A stretch of DNA of 64,000 nt from assembly GCA_009746045.1 (NCBI GenBank), contig RPFO01000082.1:3789042-3853041 (forward strand), in the 5' to 3' direction. The notes under the pieces are model-generated. The model was not told the DNA's origin, made no database searches, and worked only from the letters and a program-made list of their open reading frames with translations. Shown in pieces: positions 40,110 to 52,344 of the stretch. Every line of letters begins with the position of its first letter. Within the stretch, counting starts at the first letter, position 1. A program made the translations under genes and the position numbers. This DNA comes from Mesostigma viride (Eukaryota > Streptophyta > Mesostigmatophyceae > Mesostigmatales > Mesostigmataceae).

Positions 40110-41817
40110 TTAACCCCTAAATGGGCAGAAATACTGCCGATGCATCGGCTGTAACTTCACAATTTTGCAAACCAGATGCCATCCAACCCACCCATATCCA
40201 ATGGCTGTCCTTGGGGGCCAAGCATGTCCATGAGTTGCCCTTCGGGTTGGTATATCACAACCTCACATATATGCAGGTTAGGCCATGTATAACTGCCGTC
40301 AAAGTCAGGGGGGTCAAGACGAGCGTTTTCATTTTTGGTAGAATGTGCATTTTGAATTATGTTGTAAGAGCTAGGCACCTACCACTTCAGGGATGATAAA
40401 AAATTAGTTGCTGACCAGTTTGAGCCATTGGGGTCATCATTTGGGTGGGTATACCAGCAGTTACACCCAGTACAGCCCATAGGGGTACCGTTGGTAAAAA
40501 GCAACCAAGGGGGTAGGAGTGGGCATACTACCTACTAATACCTACTAATATGGCCCCCAACCATGCCACACAATACATTTCCCTTCCACAATGATGGGGA
40601 AACATAACTGCATCATCACACTGCCCTTACATGGCACCTATGTGCAGGTGCCACCTTGTCCATGCACGTAGGTAACGAGGTACGGATACCCTACGCAAGG
40701 CATGCATTCTAGGAGGCAGCCACCAACAAACTAGTGATTTTAAGCCTATTTCAGCTTGCCCTAGCAAGGATAAACTAGGCCTAAGCTGCTATAGCTTGCC
40801 AGGTGATGGCCAGCACACCTGGTGGCACATGCTGACAATGGGAAGCTTCTACTCACCGGTTACATGCTTGATGATGCCACAGAGACCAGCCAACTGCCTC
40901 ACACTCATGCAATATGTGTGTGGGAAATGTATAACAAACATATGTGGAGGTATTCAAACCCATGCAGCCTCTAAAACTTATCACAATCACCCTGTGGCAG
41001 GTCAACTGACTGATGGAAGCATCTAAGAAGGCTGTTTTAGAAAGGGGCCAGGCCAGGGTCAAGAAAGAGCATGAATAATAAAGAAAGAATGTGCTACACA
41101 AGCTAGAACGTATATATAAACGTCAAACATCGATAGGAAAACGATGATTAAGCTTTACCAGGCATGGATGGCATTACCTTGGCCCAGGCGGTGGCCGCAA
41201 AATTGCGCATTTCGGCACACCAAAGTTGTGCAGCATGGTCGCTGGATTCGGCGATTTCTGGCCACCCTTGCACGTTTACGACTACTATGTATCATAAAAA
41301 GTACAAAGAAACCAATATATCCTTTAAAATACGCCGGAAAGGTATTGCTGTCAACGTTTCTATCGTCCGGCCTGATCGCAGTTTTTTCCAGCAAGAACGC
41401 TGCCGACACCTATCAAATGGCATTTCCGCGAACCAAAAATTGGCCTGTATCATCTTTAGGACGTATAAAATCAATTTCCTGAGTTTGGTCAGAAAATTCG
41501 AACGAAAACGTAAATGCCATGCGTGGGCGCAAGCCGCCATGGCCAGGTCGTCGTTTTCCGGAATGCACGTTGTACGCGAAAAAGTACCCTGACCCCTTGT
41601 ACTTTGACCGACCAGAACACCTCTATAACTTTGTCAGAAGTATGCAAAACCCTAGTACCATGCTGTGAGGAAAATTATAAACTTTCGATCTTCTCAGCTA
41701 AACTTTTCCTAATTCTCAATAGTTTTCGCGGCATTTGGTCCCCCGAGAAGGGGCCGACGTGTCGGCTGTAACTCAGTTTTAGGCGGAAAATCGGCAGCCA
41801 GACCATTTAGGGGTTAA
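40110..41817. mobile_element. piggyBac-like non-autonomous element with TTAA ends
   Basis: The left end is TTAA-CCCCTAAATGG at 40110; the right end is its exact complement, CCATTTAGGGG-TTAA, ending at 41817. Matching CTGCCGAT blocks follow internally on both sides. TTAA target duplication with a C-run terminal repeat is the piggyBac pattern. No transposase with the expected DDD domain is recognised. One ORF of 142 codons (41164-41592) has no known family. Confidence 0.75.
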
Positions 41818-41988
41818 GGGCGTTCAAGGTTCTAACACACGCAGCCGTGGCCCAGTGACTTACAGAGCAGTGTCAATGTGCATGAGAGACAAGGATGTCG
41901 CGTTTGCGTGCCATTATATCCTAGCCTATCACTTGGAAGGCATATCCATAGCAATAGAGTACTCTTGTGTGTGATCCACTATATTTCG

Positions 41989-43060
41989 GTTGTTCGCTCG
42001 TTTAAATAAAGTGGAAATGATAGGTGTGGTCCTTGACGGCACCACCACCTTCATGACAGGCAGCGCAGCCAGCCGATATTTATATTATGAAGATTGCAAT
42101 AATGCTTTATGATGAAAGCAATGCCCAAACCATTCATTCCATAACATTTGACAAATTACAATGAATGCCGAGTTGTGCTGCCGCAACTGTAAGAGTAACT
42201 ACATATCCTTGAGACCCATCGAAATCACCACAGACCGACCATGACGCCACTGTGGCGCAACAGTGTTTACTTACGTCATAATCTATATCAACTGTGTGAC
42301 TCTGCGCTCATGTCCCAGTTACTGGCACACTGGCCAACGACGAACCGGCCCTTTCCCGGGACTGTTCCCGGGTCAGCAGAACGTTTCTCGTCCACAATGC
42401 CAACAACATCCCAACCGGATCAAACCATTGTCAATCTTATCAACCATCGTCATGGCAACGACATGCAACCACTCACGGGGGCTGCTCCGGGCTGTTCGCT
42501 CGTTTAAATAAAGTGGAAATGATAGGTGTGGTCCTTGACGGCACCACCACCTTCATGACAGGCAGCGCAGCCAGCCGATATTTATATTATGAAGATTGCA
42601 ATAATGCTTTATGATGAAAGCAATGCCCAAACCATTCATTCCATAACATTTGACAAATTACAATGAATGCCGAGTTGTGCTGCCGCAACTGTAAGAGTAA
42701 CTACATATCCTTGAGACCCATCGAAATCACCACAGACCGACCATGACGCCACTGTGGCGCAACAGTGTTTACTTACGTCATAATCTATATCAACTGTGTG
42801 ACTCTGCGCTCATGTCCCAGTTACTGGCACACTGGCCAACGACGAACCGGCCCTTTCCCGGGACTGTTCCCGGGTCAGCAGAACGTTTCTCGTCCACAAT
42901 GCCAACAACATCCCAACCGGATCAAACCATTGTCAATCTTATCAACCATCGTCATGGCAACGACATGCAACCACTCACGGGGGCTGCTCCGGGCTGTTCG
43001 AGAAGTTTAACCCCATGAAGACAACAAACTAGTTGTGAGGGAGAGAAACGAGCGAACAAC
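41989..43060. mobile_element. TIR-bounded unit containing a 502-bp tandem duplication
   Basis: GTTGTTCGCTCGTTT at 41989-42003 is inverted at 43046-43060. Inside, 41991-42492 is repeated at 42493-42994 with no difference noticed in the blocks compared, and the second copy restarts with the same terminal TGTTCGCTCG. Then 50 bp of other sequence lead to the right end. No transposase is visible. A target-site duplication is not clear. Confidence 0.75.
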
Positions 43061-45069
43061 GACCACCATGGCCGCTGCGCTGCTCCTAAATACCTCCAAA
43101 AATCCCGGCATCCATGCGCTGTCGCATTTGCCAGCAAGCCGCCTGACGTGCAGTTAGACTGCCAGCAAAATGCAGAGCAAGTCTGTTCGACAACCACGTG
43201 CGAGCCAGCACACCGCACACTACGATCTGCGTATCTAGCTTTGTCAGATGGACTGAACATCATTCCGTCTGGACAATACAAAAGATTCATAACTGCCAAA
43301 TGTCACGCACCGGAATATTGCGCAAGCCACCAAGGCTTTGCGCCCCAAAGTCTTGCGCCTGAACCTAAGTCAGGTCACCTAAGACTGTCACTCTAGAAAT
43401 TCAGGCCTTTCCGGCGCGGCGCTCCACACCGGCCCAAGGAACAAAGCCTGCGGCCTACTGAATCGGAACCAACCAAACGTCGGTAACGATTCCGATTACG
43501 GCAACCGCGTAACTTCTTGAGTGCACGGACGTAAATGATCACGGACGTGACAAGGAGATCTACAGGCACTGAAAGGCAGTGAGGATGGCTTGCTGGCAAC
43601 CGTAGACGTCTTGACGGAGGAAGTGTTAACACCCTGCATGCACGACAAGCTTGAGAACCTGAAGAGGCAGAGTATATATGTAGACGCCCACGGTTGCTGC
43701 TGAAAGTGCTGATCATTGATTATGTGCATGGCAGGGGGCGACTGATCAGGGGGAGCGACCACATGGCAAAGAGAATGAGCCGCCTCATGGGCTATTAGTA
43801 AATCTGCCCGCTCTGCACCTGTGTGAGGAATGGCGCATTTTGTGCCATAAACTTCTTCATGGCATCCACCGTTGCACCCCGGCCTCTTGGCGCCTGAGCT
43901 GGCAGGTACTTCAGCTTCACAAGCGCATGCACAACGGAGGCTTCCGAATCAAACACCTTTCTCTTCTCAGCTGGTGCCCTCCTCGCCCGATCAGGACGCC
44001 CTCAAATTTAAGAGGGCGCTTCGGGCGGGTTCATTGAGGATCTTTTTCCATGGACTTGGACTCACCCAGCAATGGCATTGAGCCGATTGGCAGTGTTTGC
44101 CTCCTTCTTCTTCCGACTTGCAGCCGCCATGGTAGGTCGCAGCGCACTTGCTGTCGAGTTCAATGCTGATGAGGGAATAGCAGCAGGTGCTCCACGGCAT
44201 GCAGCCGCGTCATCGTTGAGCAGGAGCCTAACGGTAATATCACGACTCGATCATTGTCTTAAATCCAATACATGCATCTCAGAGCCCACCGCCTCCTCGG
44301 CAGCTTGGGTAATCGACGTAAGGGTTCTTCTCCCCCCACTTCGTCAAATCATCCTCGTCGATGAACAGCTTCGATCCTCCGCGCCGCTGGCTCGACTGAA
44401 GCCCTTCTTCTTCTTCGCAAGCAAGCAAGTCAGCCTTTTCAGCTGCGGGTCCCGTCCGGCCGTCTCAATGGCCACCTTGGCAAACGCCTTGGAAATGCCA
44501 ATTAACCTGACTGCATGCGTCCGGTCGACATACTAGTCTGGGTTGTACGGATGGATGCCGTAGTCTTTGCAGCCATGCAGATGTTCTCCGGGCGCGTGCA
44601 TGTGGCTCCTGAGCATGGCTTTGTTGCGGGCCCGATCCTTGGAACGGGCGCAACAATGAAATAAATTGTGTATTTTGGCTTGTTGTCATAGTCCGCAGGA
44701 CTTTGGGACTCATTTCGGGACTTAATTTGGAATTTGTCCCAGACTGTCGGTCAGGACTTCTGTATTATTAGGGAATTATGATAGCTTGTGTGATTCGGAC
44801 TACAGTAGTTATTTGGGGCCTATTTACTTTCTAAGGCTGATGTATGAGATCTTCTAGGGGCCGGTGCAGTCGCGCCGCGCTGCGTACTATAGCTGGTTGA
44901 GATCTTGTACTCTGATGCGTGGATTCTGTAGGCGAGGGTCGATGTCGACTCGAGGATCTTGTGTGGACTGTTTCGGAATTCTCTGGAAGGTCGGCGCCAT
45001 GTCGGCGCCCCTTGCCAGCTTGGTGGCAGGCCTAGTAGGTGAAATTGGTCCGAGGATGAAGTTGTCAAA
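43061..45069. other. Unassigned region; no gene recognised
   Basis: The longest open frame (44072-44536, plus, 154 codons) and the opposite frames show no recognisable domain, start context or splice pattern. I cannot call a gene here. Confidence 0.5.
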
Positions 45070-45186
45070 CAAGCTACTGCTCATACTTTCTATGCGCAAA
45101 CCTTTTGCTAAGGCTGCGCAGGATGTAAGAATATGCGTTAACCTTAGCAAAAAGGTTTGCGCATAGAAAGTATGAGCAGTAGCTTG
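45070..45186. repeat. Long near-perfect hairpin (44/45-bp arms, 28-nt loop)
   Basis: The arm at 45070-45113 (CAAGCTACTGCTCATACTTT... to GCTAAGG) is complementary to 45142-45186 with a single extra T:A as the only irregularity. The transcript would fold into a precursor-like stem of about 44 bp; it could equally be a small foldback transposon. Confidence 0.92.
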
Positions 45187-45494
45187 TACAACTGATGAGA
45201 GTCTCGTCCTCTTGGTTTGGAATAAAGTGTGTGTCACCTTTCTAAACCTGGGGCACTTTCCAACTGCCCTGCATGGACGCTCTTTCCCAGTGCGTATTGA
45301 GACGATTAATGCAATATCAATCACAGTGAGCCGTAGCAATGCCATATTCGCGGCTGCTTCGTTAATCCCACTCCCAGAGAGTGGCTTGCGGTTAAACCCG
45401 ATTTCCGTAATAGCCTACCCTGACGTAGGATCTTTCGCAGAGTTAAATAGTACGTAGTACGGTATTAAAAATACGGTCCCGGAGTGTACTATGT

Positions 45495-45920
45495 ATATGT
45501 ATGTACTATGTATGGTGTTTGCATGCATGGATACGTGAATGCTTGCATGGGTGGATGGTGTTTGCATGCATGGATGCGTGAATGCTTGCACGTCACTGGA
45601 TGGGTGGTGTTTGCATGCATGGATGCGTGAATGCTTGCATGGGTGGATGGTGTTTGCATGCATGGATACGTGAATGCTTGCACGATGGATGGTATTTGCA
45701 TGCATGGCCATGTGTGAATGCTTGCAGGGCCGGGTGCATGGATGGTGCTTGCATGCATGTGAATGCATGCTTGGGGTGGATGGTGTTTGCATGCATGGAT
45801 TAATGTGAATGCTTGCGTGGATGGATGGTGTTTGCATGCATGGAATCATGCGTGAATGCTTGCAGGGATCGATCGATGGAAGTGTTTGCATGCATGGATA
45901 CGCGAATGCATGCATGAATG
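45495..45920. repeat. Roughly 43-48-bp minisatellite rich in GCATGCATGGAT
   Basis: About nine variable units alternate GTTTGCATGCATGGATGCG with TGAATGCTTGCATGGGTGGA. Noncoding. Confidence 0.92.
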
Positions 45921-48279
45921 CGATCGACCCAGGACAATGTAATCGGGGTTCTCTGAACATAGTTTCTTTATAGTGATACGGAAGGGGAGCCGCTGATGCT
46001 AGGTGAAATAGAGCTGGGTGATGTGATCGTAATAAGGTTGATTAGGCTTCTAGTGTACGAGTATTACGGAAGATATGGCCTAATTGTTGCGGCCCATACC
46101 TTGACGGTGTGCTGAGTACCTTGACGACGGATTTTTGCGTCTAGGTTCTCCTAGCAGATCTGTGATTGCGGACGGGTTTGCAACAGGCAATATCTGAAGT
46201 AAAACTTGACGGCTAAAACTGTTTAGAGGCCGTTGCCGGATCTGGCCGTTGGTAGAGAGCCGTTGGCCTTGAAACACGATTTAGGGATTAATATAGTGGT
46301 GAGTATGGGCAGGCCCCCTGACCCATGTGAGTCATACATGTATTCAAGGAGACAACGATTCCAGTCCATGGCAGGATATATATGAAGGATACCAACCCCA
46401 AGTCGGAGGGGGTATGCATGTGACCCCTTTCAGTACAAGTGTAATAACAGCGATTTGAGCCGTGGCGCCAGCATGGACCCTGTCACTATAAAAGGTTATC
46501 AGATTATAGATACTCATTCCATCTCCGCCTCCACATCATTGAGGATGTAATACACGCGACACTGACTATAAGTCGCATGGCGGTCACGCGACGCCTGATC
46601 AACGCGTAGCGTCTGCATGTCGTAATTTAATTTTTTAATATTAATAATGCACAGTCACCATTTTACCGCGCGCTGGACTGCACTTAATTAACCCTTGGAT
46701 GCATGACCATTGTGTCACTCTACCCCAAATTATGGCTGGTTGCACCTTGCATGATAATGTCCAGAAACCAGCCTAACTAATAACAATCTAGTGTCCATAC
46801 TGGGACCAAAGCACACGCATATAGGGAGTTACCTCGGGGTCATGTAATTATAGTCGTGTTGCAATGTCAGTATGATGGGTGCTAAATACAGCACTAATCT
46901 CAGGGGGGTGCACGGGTGCGATAAAAAAGACACTTACGATGCAATGTTAAGTGATAATGCAATATTGGACGTCTTCACAAACCAAGGCCCAAATGCACAC
47001 GTAGCAAGGGGGTGCAAGGGGCGGTGTTACCCATGCATATCCAGATCATGAGAAATGATCTCCATATGCACGCTTAGGATGAAAATATACAAACACTGCA
47101 TCGAACTTCTTTTCTACGTCATGCAGCAAGGCACTGGGGCCTCCATAAAGAAGATGTTGCATGGACTGCACAACTGCACAGGCGTCCTTTATTAGCAAAG
47201 CCAAAAGGCTGACAAAAAACTGGCCATGATACCATCTTTCCTGAAGAATTTAGGCAAAAGAAACCATCGTGCTACCATTTACAACTTATTTAGATGTTAA
47301 ATCAATTATCATTCTAGAATATTAGGTACAGACGCAGCTAATCATGAACAAAACTGATGAAAATCTTACGACGACGGTTGTACAAAACCACAACCACAAA
47401 CTAGTCCACAGGAGTAGTAAGTTAGCGAACTTAACACCACAAACCTTCAACAACGTGTCCGAAATTACTTACCGAATGATATAACAACTTTACCTTGTTG
47501 ACGGTACCCGCAGGGACACTAAACTGCGCCATACCAAAGTACCGCAAAAAGAAGGCTAGCGGAAAGCTAGCAATCTCATGAGTCATGACAGAAAGGCAAT
47601 CTCATCACTGCGTCGAGACTTTCCTGGCCTTGAACGCTGATGAAATACGCAAAATACATCATACGAAAATTACTGGTTGCAAAAAATTCAATGATACAGA
47701 AGCTAATAACAAGTGGCAGCTACCTTGATCGTCACCTCCGTGATAATAAACGCGCGTAGACGCAGTAAAAACCAGCCCGACATAATGTGCGCCTCATTAG
47801 ATGTTGCGCGACTGCGGCTATAGCATCTTTATAACGTACCAATCATGCCTACAAATTTTGGAACGCCTCCATGCATCCATGCTCCTGCACCATGCAATCA
47901 GTTTAGTACGAGCTATGAATGTCCGTGTCTCAGGCACTTGTGCACGCAAAACATAGCAAAACATGATCATCCGCCTGTGAGGCGGTGAAACACATATAAT
48001 TACGCATATCATTACACGACATTCCATTTTTTGAGTAGGCTATGCTGCTCATGCTCGTAATGAGGACCTGTACCTCGGCATGCCATATATTACCATGGCA
48101 CCATTTAAACCAAGCAGCGGCGCCTACAGCTAGTAGGGCACTTAGCTCGCACCAGCCAGGTAGACACCTCACGTGGCCCCCCCGCGGGGCTGCGCCCAGC
48201 TCAGCCTGGCAGGCACCTCCTTACGTGGGCCGGGCCCAGCAATGCTCGCAGCCGCAACTTCAAAGAATGAGCTAGTCGC
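45921..48279. other. Unassigned AT-leaning region
   Basis: No ORF above about 80 codons, RNA gene or repeat family is recognisable over this 2.3-kb stretch. Confidence 0.55.
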
Positions 48280-48614
48280 AGACATGGGGGGGCTAGGCCT
48301 CTCCGTGATTTGGAACAAGATGATGGACAAGGCCAAGTGGGCCCAGGTCGATCATAGTAGAGGACAACGAACCCCCTCCCGTGGGGAAGCGCCCGCGTGT
48401 GCAAACATACGGGAAGCACGCCAGACAGGTCCCCTAGGGTAAAGAAGAGCTTAGACTAGTTGTTGTAGATAGATGTTGTAGATAGATCTTGTAGATAGCT
48501 TAGACAGGTAGTAGGACTGTTTGCACCCATTCATCCATCCATCGGGGTTAATGCTCCGTGACTCCCCAACGGGAGCACGAGTCTAATTGATTGATTAATT
48601 AATTAATTAATTAC
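48280..48614 (+). mobile_element. LINE-C 3' end (5'-truncated)
   Basis: It ends with coding-like VIWNKMMDKAKWAQV, comparable to the LINE-B terminus WTAMQNKKRWQKIV, then a 3' UTR with the short hairpin CTCCCCAACGGGAG and a TTGA/TTAA tail at 48578-48614. I infer a third LINE family related to LINE-B. Confidence 0.6.
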
Positions 48615-48899
48615 ACAACGTGCCCCTGACAGTCTACTATATACTATACAATTCCCTTGCTGAACTCCACGCAGCTCATTTCAGTAATTCGGTTGATTCT
48701 TCGCGCCGGTCAGCCAAGGAGTGACATATGTACTTCACGTCGGGGTGTATCTTTAGTTGCGATACCATGCGTTTGCCGTTTCGCGACTTTCCCGAAAAAT
48801 CGGTCCCTGCAAGAATCGCAACAAAAGTGTTTTTTGGTCCTCCTGGAAAGTTGCAGAGTTGCGATTAATTCTTGTTGCGATACTGCGGGTGACCCCTGT

Positions 48900-49140
48900 A
48901 CACCCTGTATCTCGATCTCGCCCCGATCCAGTATGTGAAGGGCGCGGACAACATTGTCCCAGACGCCCTCTCCCGTCGTGCTGACTACTGGTTCTACGAG
49001 GACATGGGGGTGCTCCATGCTACCTGCGAGGCCAGCGCCTGGCGCCCCGCCCCATGCAGGACGACCTCCCACGGTCGCCGCGGGCGCGCTACCTGTTTTA
49101 CATGGGCCGTACCACCCCGAGTTAGTAAGCACTGCAGCAC
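48900..49140 (+). pseudogene. Ty3/gypsy RNase H end fragment
   Basis: YVKGADNIVPDALSRRADY matches the G-x-N-x-V-x-DALSR motif that closes the RNase H domain of Ty3/gypsy polyproteins. Stop codons and missing upstream RT show it is a fragment. Confidence 0.8.
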
Positions 49141-49580
49141 GCTGGGAAACTCAGTGAACGCACTGCAGCAAATGCCAAATGGCTTGCGTGTGGACGACGA
49201 GACACCTTGGCATATTAGGATAGAATGGCATTATTATGTACTGCTGGCCAGCCGTCAACGATGGCTGGCCAGACTTTGAGAAAGTTAACTCCAACTTACT
49301 GACCTGGGACGGACTAGCCTATCAGTTACAACCTGATCTGGTCAGTCCTAACATGACAACTACAGTCCCGGTACTGAGGTACCAGCTCATCACATGCTGA
49401 GTATAGCCACGTGTACATGCCGGCCACAGCTACCCTAGTCCAGTACCGTCCCAGCACCCAAATTGCATGGGGTGCGCCCGGCGGTACTGACACGTGTCCA
49501 CTTATGTAGGCTATAGATAGGCGGGAGACTTATTAGACCAACTCCCCGGACGCGCCTTGTCGCCCCCTAGCGATGGCGAC
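49141..49580. other. Unassigned insertion between gypsy fragments
   Basis: This separates the RNase H motif from the next gypsy-like coding blocks. No clear LTR boundary or target duplication is seen. Confidence 0.4.
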
Positions 49581-49589
49581 AGACGATCA

Positions 49590-50720
49590 GCGCACGGATG
49601 CGCTGTCCCCCGCCGGGGAAGGGAAGGGATCCAACACCTGGGTTCCCCTCACTAGCTGCGGTGGCCCAGACCATATACCATCTGGAACCCATCGGCTCCC
49701 CGGTGGTCGTGTCTGAGTACCTACACTCGGCGCTGGACCAACCGGAGGAGGAGGAGGCCGATGCGTACATGGTCACTTCCCCCCTGGAGACACTGATCAG
49801 CCGCTTCACGGTTACTGAGCTAGCCGCCTTGGAGGTGATCAAGTCACACCCCAAGATAGTTTGATGGGCAAGCTCCCGTGCAAGTTCCAAGAGGGACGCC
49901 TGTACGTCATGGTGTGCTCGGACACTTGGCGCCTCTACGTACCCGAGCTCTGTCGAGCAGCCTTGCTCCACGAACTCCACGACGTACTCTCTTGTCGGTG
50001 CCGGTCATCACCAGGGCATTCATCGCGGGCTGCTACCACGGGCGCGCCGCCATTTCTACTGGCCTGGCATGAAGGACTACATCAAGGCATATATACGCGG
50101 GCCATGGCTGACTCGGGCCATGGCTGACATCATGCTCCGCCGTACGCGGGCTGATTTTGCGTTGCAGCAGGGCTCTTAGGTTCATCCCGTTAGGCGTTTC
50201 CATTGGTCTTATCGTAGTACGTATAGAGCTTCGACATGGCTCTGTATATAGGTTTATAGCTGGGCGTTTGCTTTGGTTTGAGTGATTTCACTCTGCTGTA
50301 AGTAATTATATTTTTATAATATATACGCGAGTGCCCGTCGTGCCAGATAGCCATGCAAGTCCCAGAACACGGGTACTAGCTCAGGCTGTTCCCAAAACGC
50401 TGTCTGAGCCCCTGGGTCCCTGGGACTCGATCCAGATGGATTTCATCGGCCCCTTTAAGAAAACCAAGAATGGCAACGTACAGTAAGATCTTGGTGTTCG
50501 CAGACCGACTTACGCGCATGTGCCACCCATGGCCCCCTGTCCGGCGGACCTCACGGCCGAGGGCCTGGTGGTAAACTGCATGTACCTCAACCTCGTCTTC
50601 CGGTTCCACGGGCTCAGCCGCCAGTTCATCTCGGACGGTCCGCGGGACACGCTCTTCACCGCCCAGTTCTGGCAGGAATTCTTCGACTGCCTAGGAACCA
50701 AGGTGTCGCTTTGTAGGGAC
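49590..50720 (+). pseudogene. Ty3/gypsy integrase fragment, frameshifted and interrupted
   Basis: Blocks in order, in several frames: RLYVPELCRAALLHELHD; GHHQGIHRG...RRHFYWPGMKDYIKAYIR (His-His half of the HHCC zinc finger); ECPSCQIAMQ (Cys-Cys half) after a 219-bp insertion; PLGPWDSIQMDFIGPFKKT (first catalytic Asp region); LVFRFHGLSRQFISDGPRDT...AQFWQEFFDCLGTK (second Asp region). The C-terminal catalytic Glu is not seen. The element stops at about 50720, where sequence in opposite orientation begins. Confidence 0.85.
50100..50318. mobile_element. 219-bp insertion in the integrase zinc finger with 11-bp TSD
   Basis: ATATATACGCG occurs at 50089-50099 and 50319-50329, exactly between the HH and CC halves of the zinc finger. 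The insert has no recognised family; its A/T-rich end suggests a SINE-like origin. Confidence 0.75.
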
Positions 50721-50723
50721 AGC

Positions 50724-52160
50724 CTATCCGGGCGTCCACATCTTGTGGTTGATCATCAGGTCCCCGCCCCTCCAGTACACCTTGGGCTTCTGGGGGTCCT
50801 GCTTAATTGTGGCGGAGGTATATTCCAGCCACAGGTCGCGTCGCTGCTGCTGCTGAGCGGGGGTCACGTCGTCGTCCAGCGTCCATGCAGGTGAGGTCGT
50901 GCAACCTCTTACGACGAGAAAGGAGCCGCTGCTTGTCCTCAGAGGAGGGGAATTAGGTGAGCAGGACTGGTGGGGGAGCCGCCTTTCCGGCATGTCCCGT
51001 GAGTGGGAAAGGCGGTGGCACCCATGCAGTTCGATCTACCTCACCTTCCAGGCCCATGAGGGTAAGGAGCTGGTCCTTGCATGAGCTCGTCGGCAAGGGT
51101 GGTTGACGTCTCACCTGGCTTCTGGGGGAAGCGACGCAGCACCAGCGCAGTCGCGGGGAGCGCGGTAATTTTGCCTGGCAAAGGTCCTCAAGCTCCTGGA
51201 GTTTCGTACGATGGCGTCAGTGCATAGTTGAGGCGGTCGCTGTCCGCAGCAGGTCCGCATAGGAGAGCGGCGGGAGGTCGCCAGCATCCTGCCGGGGTGG
51301 CTGGGATGCGATGGTGGCCGTCCATGCTCCGCTATCTACGGGACCTGTGTGGCCAGGGCCTCGTAGTCGGGGCGGTGATGGCTTCAAGCTTCTTCATGAG
51401 CACGCCGCACTTGCCTTCCACCTGGTTTAGGCGAGAGACAACAAGTGTAGCGTGCGTCTCACTGAGATGCCTGCACCGCAGTGTGCAGCGCCGTGAACTG
51501 ACGGGTTGGAGCTTGTGGACGACCTTGGTTTCCACATTGGAGACCCGGGCCTCCACCGTGTTGAGCGTCGATCGCGTGCAGCGAGGTCAGCTTCGTGGCC
51601 AATGGCCAGGTCACGTGCTCCTCGAATTTCAGCACTGCTCGGATGTCATCCTTGCAGAGGGAGGGATCGAGCCGATGTGGCTGCCGGCTGCGCAGGCCGG
51701 GCTGGGGTGCGCGGAGCTGAGCGGTGAGGGCGTCTTCAGTGAGCTGGTAGTAGCTGCATGTGCAGGAGAGCGAGGCGATGGCTGCACTGCTGGCTGGGCG
51801 AGGAACCTCTCCAGGTACTCGTCGGGCATGCATATGGGCCCACCGGGCCCAAGGAGCTCGCGTTCCTGCATGCTAAGAACTTGACTATTTTGGCGCATTC
51901 TTCCTTCGTCACGGGGCCAGCCAGTGAAGGAAATATAAGAAGTCCTGGCTTGGGAGGAAATGGCTCCATTTACGATCATGGCAAGGTTTCTTGGGCTCTG
52001 GTGAGGCGCTTGGCGATGGGTCTGCTGAGAATCATGGGTTTGCGAGCCCAATCGGCTGGAAGAGGACGATGGCGAGTGGGTTGGGCTGGGAGCCGGAAAG
52101 CTCCTTTTATTAATTCCAAACCTCATTTTACTTTCGGAGTCGTCATAGCTGCTTGTCACG
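50724..52160 (-). pseudogene. gag-like fragment of an LTR retrotransposon, opposite orientation
   Basis: On the minus strand, an S/P-rich N-terminal stretch (about 52159-51830), then blocks such as FEEHVTWPLATKLTSLHAID, and a C-terminal block DLWLEYTSATIKQDPQKPK...GGDLMINHKMWTPG. This is consistent with a gag/nucleocapsid-type protein, but no zinc knuckle is seen, so the assignment is inferred. Confidence 0.5.
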
Positions 52161-52344
52161 TGCGTGACTTTTTCGATATACTGCGTTTCAGCCGTAACCG
52201 ATTATACTGGCGAGTGCGCCTCGAATGCAATTAAGTGATCTGACTGAATAATATGGGGCTCAGACGCAAAATATCTGAGCTCCGCCGTCAGCCATACCGC
52301 CGTCAGCCATTTTCGTCTTGCACACCATGTTTGGCCACGGAGCA

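Noticed and set aside
42952-43299. 115-codon minus-strand gene
   Set aside because: Overlaps the tandem duplication and the inverted end of a mobile unit; no domain recognised.
44072-44536. 154-codon plus-strand gene
   Set aside because: No recognisable domain, low-complexity Ala/Ser/Leu content and no supporting context.
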